Source: Pedobacter sp. BS3
GTDB lineage: Bacteria > Bacteroidota > Bacteroidia > Sphingobacteriales > Sphingobacteriaceae
DNA: 64,000 bases
Assembly: GCF_008274585.1 (NCBI RefSeq)
Contig: NZ_VTRT01000001.1
Coordinates: 1,116,001 to 1,180,000 of the forward strand
Reading direction: 5' to 3'
Positions 17,685 to 25,548 of this stretch are shown piece after piece. How positions within the stretch are numbered: the stretch's first letter is position 1; each line of letters begins with the position of its first letter. The notes beneath the pieces were generated by a model, which was not told where the DNA came from, ran no database searches, and was given only the letters and a program-made list of their open reading frames with translations. The position numbers and the translations under genes were made by a program.

Positions 17685-19331
17685 TCAATTCGCATTACTA
17701 TAGTACTTAAAAAAATCCATCTTCATCTTATCCAAATGCCTGAGATTATAATTTAACCTGCGCAGAAAGCCATTATAATCCTTTTGTGCCAAAGATGTCC
17801 ATCCTACTTCAGCCAGAGCACAGGCCCTCGGAAATGTCATAAACTCAGCGTCTCGTTCATTGGTAACATATTCTGTCCATAAACAGGCCTGCGTACCCAG
17901 AATATACCGGGCTTCATCCGGTGTTAAACCGGCAGGTACCGGATTATAGGAATATACTTTTTCTAAAGGTAAAAAGCCCCCGTTAGAAAAGGGTTCCTGT
18001 TTCCTGTCTTTTGTCTGGTACAAATTCACATAGGTATAAGCGCTGGGTGTCATAATTACCTGATGGTTTTGCCGGGCGGCAGCTATTCCACCTTTCTCGC
18101 CATGCCACGACATCAGCGTAGCATTTGGAGCCAGACCGCCTTCCAGGATCTCATCCCAACCTATAATTTCACGCCCTTTTGAATTCAGGAACTTTTCAAG
18201 CCGGCCGATAAAATAGCTTTGCAGACCATGTTCATCCTTCAGATTCAATGTTCGAATCAGGTTCTGGCAATATGCCGATTCTTTCCACCGGTCTTTGGGT
18301 ACCTCATCGCCTCCGATATGGATGTATTTGCTTGGAAAGATATCCATCACTTCGGTGAGTACGTCCTCCAGGAATTTAAACGTTTCTTCTTTAGGGCAGA
18401 GTATTTCCTTATGCACACCCCAGCGTGTTGAAACTTCATACGTTGTATCGGCTTTGCATCCCAGATTTGGATAAGCTGCCAGTATAGCCTGTGAATGTCC
18501 GGGGACATCTATTTCAGGAATAATGGTCATGAAATGTTTGCCGGCATACGCCACCAGGTCTTCAAGCTGCTGCCGCGTGTAGTAACCGCCATGTGGTTTA
18601 CCATCAAATTTTTCGGGCACATCCAGCCGGTGGCCAACCAAGGTTTCTTTACGCCAGGCAGCCACTGTTTGCAAACGCGGATATTTTTCAATGGCTATCC
18701 GCCATCCCTGATCATCATTGAGATGCAGATGAAGCGTGTTGATCTTATAAAACGAAAGTGCATCGATATACTTTTTTATAAACTCCACCGAAAAAAAATG
18801 ACGGGCCACGTCTAATAACGCCCCGCGATATGCAAAACGGGGAGTATCCTCAATTTGAACGGCTGGAATGGTAAGATTTTTCACATGACCATCTTTTGTT
18901 TCAACATCCGGCGGCATGAGTTGCCGTAATGTCTGAACGGCCCAGAACGCTCCACGCGGGGTTTTATAGTTTATCATCACTATCTTACCCGTTACCGATA
19001 ACTGGTATCCCTCGTCGTTAACGATGGTATTATCTATTGAGAAACAGATACTGTTTTTATGATTTCCCTTATTCCCATAACCCAGCTTATAACCTGTGGA
19101 ATGTTCAATCAACTCAATAAGGAAACCGGCTGCTGTTTTTAATGCCGGATTATTGTTATCCAGGATAACTTTTGTCTTTGCAGTGATATCAAAATACCCT
19201 TTTCCCGGTACAAGTTTTACCGGCTTGGGAATAAGCGGGTAGCGCTCACTCTCCTGCGCATATAAGACCAGGCCCGAAGAAAACAGGTACGCAAAACAGA
19301 TAATTATCCGTAAAAAGGAGGTGTTGAACAT
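17685..19331 (-). CDS. Beta-N-acetylhexosaminidase, GH20
   Basis: This is a 548-residue secreted protein with signal peptide (IIICFAYLFSSGLVLYAQ). The N-terminal GH20b domain begins YPLIPKPVKLVPGKGYF. The catalytic TIM barrel begins at about residue 160 with RGALLDVARHF and NTLHLHLNDDQGWRI. The catalytic Asp-Glu pair lies in HIGGDEVPKDRW (D342, E343). YEVSTRWGVHKEILCP and WGTQACLWTEYV-like LGTQACLWTEYVT complete the pocket. GH20 enzymes remove terminal beta-GlcNAc or GalNAc by substrate-assisted catalysis using the 2-acetamido group. The start is one base after the preceding sialidase-fold gene, which indicates tight co-expression. Confidence 0.95.
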   Translation of the reverse strand: MFNTSFLRIIICFAYLFSSGLVLYAQESERYPLIPKPVKLVPGKGYFDITAKTKVILDNNNPALKTAAGFLIELIEHSTGYKLGYGNKGNHKNSICFSIDNTIVNDEGYQLSVTGKIVMINYKTPRGAFWAVQTLRQLMPPDVETKDGHVKNLTIPAVQIEDTPRFAYRGALLDVARHFFSVEFIKKYIDALSFYKINTLHLHLNDDQGWRIAIEKYPRLQTVAAWRKETLVGHRLDVPEKFDGKPHGGYYTRQQLEDLVAYAGKHFMTIIPEIDVPGHSQAILAAYPNLGCKADTTYEVSTRWGVHKEILCPKEETFKFLEDVLTEVMDIFPSKYIHIGGDEVPKDRWKESAYCQNLIRTLNLKDEHGLQSYFIGRLEKFLNSKGREIIGWDEILEGGLAPNATLMSWHGEKGGIAAARQNHQVIMTPSAYTYVNLYQTKDRKQEPFSNGGFLPLEKVYSYNPVPAGLTPDEARYILGTQACLWTEYVTNERDAEFMTFPRACALAEVGWTSLAQKDYNGFLRRLNYNLRHLDKMKMDFFKYYSNAN

Positions 19332-19332
19332 G

Positions 19333-21096
19333 TTATTTTCTTTTAATGCCTGCGTGAAAATTACTGATGGCCTCGGATGTGGTGAGGTAACGGTTGTACA
19401 ATCTGAGGTTCACAAGGGAGCCATGCAGCGCCGGAGCAAGTTTCCATATCGCATTATTACCTATATTTTGCATTTTATCACTGAATCTGCCCCAGCCATG
19501 TATACGGGCCGTTCCTCCGTCGCATAGTTTTCCATCTACAACAACGGTGATAATATCGGGCAGGCCATCTACAATAAAAACTACATGATGTAATTTGCCT
19601 GCAGCGAGGGTTCCGGGATCGGTATCCCAGCCTTCGGTGTGCTTTCCATCACTTAGTTCCAGCCTTAGCGTATGCTGTGGCGTGGTTATTAAACGGACGC
19701 CTTTACCCTGATTATCCCGGTTATCTAATACAATCTGCCCCGGTTCCATATCTTTTAACTCAAGCCAGAGATCAATTGTAAAACCTCCTTCTTGTAGATT
19801 GGGTAAGGTGCCGGCAGCAACAGTGCTGTTCGCTTTAATACCAGCCTGATTATAAATCAGCCCTTTCCGGATAAGTTTTCGTGCGGTTGGCTGATTCCAC
19901 AGACCTTTCAATAAATCAACATCTACCGCATGGACACGGGCTTTGGTTTTCTGGGTTTCGGTTATCCAATACTTGCCGTCTTGTTCTATCAAATCCGGAT
20001 AACTCATACCGGCATAAGTTAAATCATTGCTATACAGTATAATTTCGGGCTGCGACCAGTAGATTTTACCATTTTTCTCTATTCCCCCGCTAATCCAGGC
20101 AGGATTGCGCCCTTTAAAATCTTTACCTCCATGATTATGAAACCAAAACAGATACTTACCATTAGCGCATTTGAATACCCGTGGACAGGCTCTGGGAGTT
20201 TTGATTGTATTACCGAGGCTATATACAGCCCTTTGAGGCAGCGTCCAGGTCTTACCAGCATCCTGGCTATAGGCATCAGCAGGGAATCCCATTGCCGTAC
20301 GATACATACAATAAATATTGCCGTTGCTGAGTGTAACGGTATTGTGTTCTTCCTGGACTGAACCAAAAGCAGGATTACGTAATCCGGCATCTCCCTCAGG
20401 AAGCATTTGCCAGTGAATTTTACCAGGGTCTTTTTCAAAAGCAATATTATCCGACTTAAACAGCCATCCCTCACCGATATCCTGGGGAAATTTCCCTAAT
20501 TTCGTAAATGCGAAATAGATGCTGCTTTTTATTTTATCAGGTTTATCTATTCCCCAGAACATTTGCACTTTACCCTTAAAATCATTGTTAAAGTCCAGGC
20601 TGGTTTTGCGTACCGGCAAGCGGTAACGTTGCGACCATGTCTTTCCATTATCATCTGAGAATTTGTAGCAATACCATCCCAATAATCCCGCCTGCCGAAT
20701 GGGTTTGCCGTTTACTTTTGAAACATTATCTCCATTATAATTGTAAAAAACATATACCCGTCCATAGGACGTTAGGTACGGAATAGCCCAGGACGAAATT
20801 GGCCCAACATTTGGCTCTATAGCAACCACATCTGACCATGTTTTACCATGATCTACGCTTATTGCAGAAACAATATGTTGACCGGGCCGGCTTTCTGATT
20901 CTGCTCCTGTGGTAAACACACACAACCAGCGCCCGTCTTTTAGTACCACCACATAAGGCTGATCGATATATCCGTTATCATAGATAGAATAACCATTTTG
21001 TATGTTTCTTGGATCTGCAGATTGGGCTAGCACCAGCTTACCTGGCATGCTTAATATTACTATAATAGCCCCGATTATATAGAGAATCTTGTTCAT
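19333..21096 (-). CDS. Sialidase-fold (BNR/Asp-box) protein with C-terminal LamG domain
   Basis: This 587-residue protein has a signal peptide ending LVLAQ (about 25). Three Asp boxes (SxDxGxTW) are visible: SVDHGKTW at 80, SDDNGKTW at 147 and SQDAGKTW at 277. They indicate a six-bladed sialidase-type propeller up to about residue 400. Residues about 415-585 form a concanavalin/LamG jelly roll (GGFTIDLWLELKDMEPGQI, KLHHVVFIVDG, LVNLRLYNRYL). The FRIP/YRIP arginine motif of true GH33 sialidases was not found near the N-terminus. The substrate may therefore not be sialic acid, and exo-sialidase should be a fold-level name only. It lies in the PUL between the isomerase (24-base gap) and GH20 (1-base gap). 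Confidence 0.85.
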   Translation of the reverse strand: MNKILYIIGAIIVILSMPGKLVLAQSADPRNIQNGYSIYDNGYIDQPYVVVLKDGRWLCVFTTGAESESRPGQHIVSAISVDHGKTWSDVVAIEPNVGPISSWAIPYLTSYGRVYVFYNYNGDNVSKVNGKPIRQAGLLGWYCYKFSDDNGKTWSQRYRLPVRKTSLDFNNDFKGKVQMFWGIDKPDKIKSSIYFAFTKLGKFPQDIGEGWLFKSDNIAFEKDPGKIHWQMLPEGDAGLRNPAFGSVQEEHNTVTLSNGNIYCMYRTAMGFPADAYSQDAGKTWTLPQRAVYSLGNTIKTPRACPRVFKCANGKYLFWFHNHGGKDFKGRNPAWISGGIEKNGKIYWSQPEIILYSNDLTYAGMSYPDLIEQDGKYWITETQKTKARVHAVDVDLLKGLWNQPTARKLIRKGLIYNQAGIKANSTVAAGTLPNLQEGGFTIDLWLELKDMEPGQIVLDNRDNQGKGVRLITTPQHTLRLELSDGKHTEGWDTDPGTLAAGKLHHVVFIVDGLPDIITVVVDGKLCDGGTARIHGWGRFSDKMQNIGNNAIWKLAPALHGSLVNLRLYNRYLTTSEAISNFHAGIKRK

Positions 21097-21120
21097 AAAG
21101 TATTTGATTAATGGATTAAA

Positions 21121-21840
21121 TTATACCGATGAACACGCCACCGGATATTCATGACACAAATAATATTTCCGGGCTTCATCTTCCTCAATCTCCGGAAAGC
21201 GTTGTGCATAATCTACCAGGAATACGTTATCGCTCCAATCATCACAAACGCTGGATATTTCATTACTGATAGTATAACCAACACCATCTATTTTGTAACC
21301 GGTACCTTCCTCACCCCAAAACTGATGAATGGTGCGGGGCGGAATACATACGCTCATTCCCGGCTTAAGCCTGATGATACTTCCCGGTTCCATTTTGACG
21401 GTACAGCCATCTACCTGTATTGTAAATCGCTCTGTTGAATGCCGGCCTTCTTCATCGGCCTTGGTTACCTGCACCAGAATATTTCCACCAGCCCGGCAAA
21501 TCAAATCTTCACGCTTTGAGAGATGAAAATGGGCCGGTGCACGCTGAATTTCAGGATCGATCAATAGTTTCTCCGCATACTCTTTAGGATATCCCGTTTT
21601 TCCTTTACGCCCATTGCGCAGGGTAAACAGCACTCTTCCTATATTATAAAAATCTTTACTGTTAAAATCGGTAACGTCCCAGCCCAGCATACAATCACGT
21701 ATTTCATTATATTCTTCTCCTGCCCGTTCCCATTGTTCCGGGCTCCAATTGTAAAAATCAGGAAGTTTTACGTTAAAATGTTCAATTACCAGCTTAGCTG
21801 TATCAATACTGTTATTAATGATGGATCTTGTTAAGTGCAT
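21121..21840 (-). CDS. D-lyxose/D-mannose ketol-isomerase-like cupin
   Basis: This 239-residue cytoplasmic protein has no signal peptide. The metal-binding cupin residues are in APAHFHLSKREDL (HxH with a downstream Glu) and IPPRTIHQFWGEEG (third His). The overall pattern, with N-terminal SPEQWERAGEEYNEIRDCML and GWDVTDF, matches the D-lyxose ketol-isomerase family (formerly DUF1498), which interconverts D-lyxose/D-xylulose and D-mannose/D-fructose. It sits between the GH123-like and sialidase-fold genes with 22- and 24-base gaps. An intracellular aldose-ketose step is thus built into the locus; the true substrate may be a related sugar. Confidence 0.85.
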   Translation of the reverse strand: MHLTRSIINNSIDTAKLVIEHFNVKLPDFYNWSPEQWERAGEEYNEIRDCMLGWDVTDFNSKDFYNIGRVLFTLRNGRKGKTGYPKEYAEKLLIDPEIQRAPAHFHLSKREDLICRAGGNILVQVTKADEEGRHSTERFTIQVDGCTVKMEPGSIIRLKPGMSVCIPPRTIHQFWGEEGTGYKIDGVGYTISNEISSVCDDWSDNVFLVDYAQRFPEIEEDEARKYYLCHEYPVACSSV

Positions 21841-21862
21841 GTATTTATATATAAAAGTTGTT

Positions 21863-23704
21863 TCAATAGATAGTGTCTAAATAGTCAAGCATTTCCTTGC
21901 GTACAGCGTTAAACGTTGCAGGTGAATCTTCATAACCTTTTGGAATAGTTTCTGCCCGGGTGAGGTACGTAGAAAAAGGCAAGTCCTGCCCCTGTTCAAT
22001 TTCGGGAAAGACCAACTTTGCTATCAATTCCTGCGCTTTTGATGGATTAGCAGAACGAAGCTTTGCCAGCAAGGTCGCATCAACCATGCCTTCTCTGAAA
22101 CTTATAATCCGCATAGAAGGTATCAGGCCATTTGGAGATCGGTAATACAACCAGGCATCGCCAGGTGGGTGTCCCGGATTTTGCGATCCGTTAGGGAGCG
22201 GCCCCAATGATGTTTGATATTCATCCGGAACTCCCCGGTATTCATTCGCTGCCCAAAATAAATATCCTGAAGCATTATATTTCATACACAGCCATGGCCA
22301 TAACCGATTCTCAATCAGCGGCTGGTCCAGATGACGGTTAGGATAAGGCGGATAGGGACTTGAGGTATTATATAGCCATATACTCTTATGCTGGCTTAAT
22401 CGATCCTTCACCGCATCATTTTTTTGAAGAATAATACCTGGAAGATTAAAAACCTGTATACCAATCATATCGGTAAACAATTCCGGGTGTGAACTATTGG
22501 CATCTATGGACTTAACAGTCGGCATAGTTCGTTTCAGGATATTATTATAATGCTTATATTCATTCAGGGCCGCAGGTGAAGGCTCATCGTATATATGCTG
22601 TACATAACGGTTTAACATCCCCAGCGTTTGAAGATGATTATTTAAATCTTTAAGAAATGTTTGTTGAAAACATTCAAAGTTAATTTGTGTGCTGCCCAAA
22701 CTAATCGTATTTCCAGTTACACTATCTTTAATAGTAAGGCCTGAACCCATTAACTTCATATGCCGGCCGGCAAAATATTTAAAGCCCAGACTGTCAAACA
22801 TGTGTACCCAACGATCGAATCTGGAATAATCAAATGATAATGTCTTTGTCTGGCTATTCCATAATGTTTGTATGAGTGGATGTGCTGTACTAACAAGTGG
22901 CGTAAACATCGTATTCGCTCCATCTTCCCGCAGCATTTTCCCGGCCCGTTCCAGTAAATTCCAGTGTGCTTCGCTCCACCATTCCACCGAAGTACCGCTT
23001 TTGAGATTTTCAGGCAATTCAGAAAGCCAATGTGTGCTATCCAGGAAATAATCTTCTGGCAGTACGGTTTTGTGTACGGTAAACGAAACCGGGATATTTT
23101 TTTCTATTCCTAACGAGCCCGTGATTTTAATATTCCCCTGATAATGCCCAATGGGGCAATCTGTAGGTACCTGTATTTGTAGTAATACGCCTGCAATTTC
23201 TTCAGCAGGTACATTGATAGCAGTTGTTTGTGTGTCTGCTACTGCCTCCAGAACATCAAATGGTGCAAGCCGTACGAGATAAGGTACCCAGGAATCTGGA
23301 AACGCCCCCCCTGGGACATTAATCATTGAACCCTGTGTATTTCCTTCAACATGCACAGGCAACAGTCGTCTAAAAGCAAATCCACCCGTAAAGGATGTAC
23401 CTTCTTCATTTTTTACGCTGTCAAGCACTATTGTGAATTGCTGCGTGCTCGAACCCGTGATGGCCAATTGCATGCCTAAAGTATAGTTTCGCGGAATATT
23501 AACAGACTGATACCCTGGTTCTGTAACAGGAAAATTATCAGAATAAATACGGGCATACAGGTCTAATAGTTTACATTGAAAATCATTTCCCGTATTAGCT
23601 TCCTTCTTTATAGGGAAAGCTTTATATAATTCTTCCGCCTCTGCAGATATTGTATAAGCAGACAGCAAAGCCAATAAGGCTATCATTCTTCTTATGCCAT
23701 TCAT
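21863..23704 (-). CDS. GH123/DUF4091-like glycoside hydrolase
   Basis: This is a 613-residue secreted protein with a signal peptide ending about residue 23 (SAEAEE region). An N-terminal beta-sandwich (about 30-210, with VLLQIQVPTDCPIGHYQGNI) precedes a TIM-barrel-like catalytic domain. The adjacent Asp-Glu in YVQHIYDEPSPAALNEY (D373, E374) matches the catalytic pair of GH123 beta-N-acetylgalactosaminidases, where the Asp orients the acetamido group and the Glu is the acid/base. Aromatic pocket blocks follow (LWPWLCMKYNASGYLFWAAN). DUF4091 proteins are a related, mostly uncharacterised group, so GalNAc specificity is inference. Gaps to its neighbours are 22 bases on each side. Confidence 0.8.
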   Translation of the reverse strand: MNGIRRMIALLALLSAYTISAEAEELYKAFPIKKEANTGNDFQCKLLDLYARIYSDNFPVTEPGYQSVNIPRNYTLGMQLAITGSSTQQFTIVLDSVKNEEGTSFTGGFAFRRLLPVHVEGNTQGSMINVPGGAFPDSWVPYLVRLAPFDVLEAVADTQTTAINVPAEEIAGVLLQIQVPTDCPIGHYQGNIKITGSLGIEKNIPVSFTVHKTVLPEDYFLDSTHWLSELPENLKSGTSVEWWSEAHWNLLERAGKMLREDGANTMFTPLVSTAHPLIQTLWNSQTKTLSFDYSRFDRWVHMFDSLGFKYFAGRHMKLMGSGLTIKDSVTGNTISLGSTQINFECFQQTFLKDLNNHLQTLGMLNRYVQHIYDEPSPAALNEYKHYNNILKRTMPTVKSIDANSSHPELFTDMIGIQVFNLPGIILQKNDAVKDRLSQHKSIWLYNTSSPYPPYPNRHLDQPLIENRLWPWLCMKYNASGYLFWAANEYRGVPDEYQTSLGPLPNGSQNPGHPPGDAWLYYRSPNGLIPSMRIISFREGMVDATLLAKLRSANPSKAQELIAKLVFPEIEQGQDLPFSTYLTRAETIPKGYEDSPATFNAVRKEMLDYLDTIY

Positions 23705-23726
23705 CGAACAATAAAATTAGTGTAGT

Positions 23727-25502
23727 TTACTTACCTAAAATTTTTCGTAATACGGGCTCTATCACCTCACAATAGCGAAACATGCCTAAATCAGTAGGAT
23801 GAGACCCATCAACAGTTGCTTCATTATCATAGCCAATCAGCCCTTCTCCCGGTATATATGACACAGCCTTCACATTTTCTTTCAGGAGTTGTTCATAGGC
23901 TTTTTTCAATCCTGCCCGGCGATTATTTGGCACTGCCGCTCCCGTAAAATTTGCATAGGCATACGTTCGGTCTTCGACAAGTATTATCGGTGTTTCGGGG
24001 CGTTTAGCCCGAAGTTTTCTTACAAGAAAAAGTGTTCGGTCTACAATTTCATCAGAACTCATCTTTCCCATATTGGGCAGACAGTCTATAATATAAGCTG
24101 ATGCAGAGATTTCTGCCAGTATATCAGCAAATTCCGGATCCATAGTACCATTGCCTGAAAATCCCAGATTGATAGTTGGCATATCCAGCCTTCTACCCAA
24201 CATAGAAGGATATGCCATGCCGGGTCTTGAGGCGCTACATCCCTGCAATATTGAAGTGCCATAAAAAACCAGGGGCTTTCCGCGATCATGAGGCTTTTCT
24301 ATTTTAACATCTGGCGAAAAACCCAACTGTATATCAGTTAAAGCACTATATAATGGCAAATAGAGGATATATTCATATTTACCTGTTTCGGGAATTCCGT
24401 TTTTTAAACTTGCCTCATTATCAACATCACTCCGTGTCGGTTTCCCAACACCAGCCCACTGCCATTTCCCGTTTAATTTAACATACAAATCGAGCCCATT
24501 AACACCAAGAGGAGTCATGTGGGGAAGAAACGGATTACTCTTCAATTTCCATTTCGCAGTAATAAATTTTGTATTGGAAGCGGTAAAATGCAGAGCAATA
24601 CCCGCCGAATGTGTGCTTAATGCCCATACCGGATTTCTCACCACAGATTTAAAACGGGCTGGCAATCTGTTATATGGTGTTTCTGTATCTTTCCATCCTT
24701 TACCTTCAATATTTAATTCAGTAGCGTTTATCCATTTTACAGTTAGATCTACAGGCTTTCCTGTTCTCATTTCTGCATCCAGGTTTTCTATACGTGTTTC
24801 TGTGGATGATGTCGTTGATGCCTGCGGAACACCTGTAAATTTAAAATTCTGCAGTTTTCCTATCCATAATAAAGATTTACTACTGTTACCTGCCTGACAG
24901 CCTATTTCAAACAGTCTTTTTGAGTTTTCTCCTAAATCACCTATCCCAGCAACAGAATATTTGTGTTTCCGATCTATTACAAGTGTAATGGTTCCTTTTC
25001 CACCATCGGGGCTCCATTCCAAAGAAAAGAAATGAATTTTTCCATCGTTAAAGCTACGGCCCGAAGACATTAATGAAACCCCTTTCTTATCGTTATTAAC
25101 GGCCATTACTCTTAATGTCCCATCTTTTAACATTAAAAAATCCCAGCCTGTATAACCTGATAGAGCAGAGCGAGTGCCGGCTATAACCGCTATATTTCCG
25201 TCCTCGTTTGTTGTCTGGAAGTTTCCTTCAAACACCCAAGGAAGGTTACGCATATCCAACGATGGCAAATACGAGCTGCTAAAACCCGACCATGTTCCTT
25301 TTTCAACAGATGCCTGCTTATTTAGATTATAAGTTCCTGTGTTATCCTTTATGAATGTAGATTTATCATTTACGTCCAAAGGCCAATGTGCCATAAGTTT
25401 ACTGCCCGCCTGATAAGAAGCTAACGCATTGAATGTTAAGATCCATCCTAAAAGCAGCAACAATAGCTTAGTATAGTGTCTCTTATTTATTATTTTTCTC
25501 AT
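23727..25502 (-). CDS. SGNH/GDSL-type esterase with N-terminal LamG-like module
   Basis: This 591-residue protein has a signal peptide (LLLLLLGWILTFNALAS). Residues about 33-225 are a LamG-like jelly roll (KLMAHWPLD, GTWSGFSSSYLPSLDMRN, TGWDFLMLKDGTLRV). Residues about 250-400 match an SGNH_hydro_N-type beta domain with the GLDLYVKL mark. The catalytic domain has block I FYGTSILQGCS (nucleophile S417), block II GFSGNGTM, and block V DGSHPTDLG (D565, H568). The enzyme probably removes acetyl or other acyl groups from the target glycan at the cell surface or in the periplasm. Its LamG module closely resembles the one inserted in the neighbouring SusD. Confidence 0.88.
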   Translation of the reverse strand: MRKIINKRHYTKLLLLLLGWILTFNALASYQAGSKLMAHWPLDVNDKSTFIKDNTGTYNLNKQASVEKGTWSGFSSSYLPSLDMRNLPWVFEGNFQTTNEDGNIAVIAGTRSALSGYTGWDFLMLKDGTLRVMAVNNDKKGVSLMSSGRSFNDGKIHFFSLEWSPDGGKGTITLVIDRKHKYSVAGIGDLGENSKRLFEIGCQAGNSSKSLLWIGKLQNFKFTGVPQASTTSSTETRIENLDAEMRTGKPVDLTVKWINATELNIEGKGWKDTETPYNRLPARFKSVVRNPVWALSTHSAGIALHFTASNTKFITAKWKLKSNPFLPHMTPLGVNGLDLYVKLNGKWQWAGVGKPTRSDVDNEASLKNGIPETGKYEYILYLPLYSALTDIQLGFSPDVKIEKPHDRGKPLVFYGTSILQGCSASRPGMAYPSMLGRRLDMPTINLGFSGNGTMDPEFADILAEISASAYIIDCLPNMGKMSSDEIVDRTLFLVRKLRAKRPETPIILVEDRTYAYANFTGAAVPNNRRAGLKKAYEQLLKENVKAVSYIPGEGLIGYDNEATVDGSHPTDLGMFRYCEVIEPVLRKILGK

Positions 25503-25548
25503 CTTTATATCCTTTGTAGTATACGTTGCCTTTACATATTAGCATCGA

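Noticed and set aside
19333-21096. Firm call of an exo-sialidase gene (nanH)
   Set aside because: The FRIP arginine motif was not found, so only the fold is supported.
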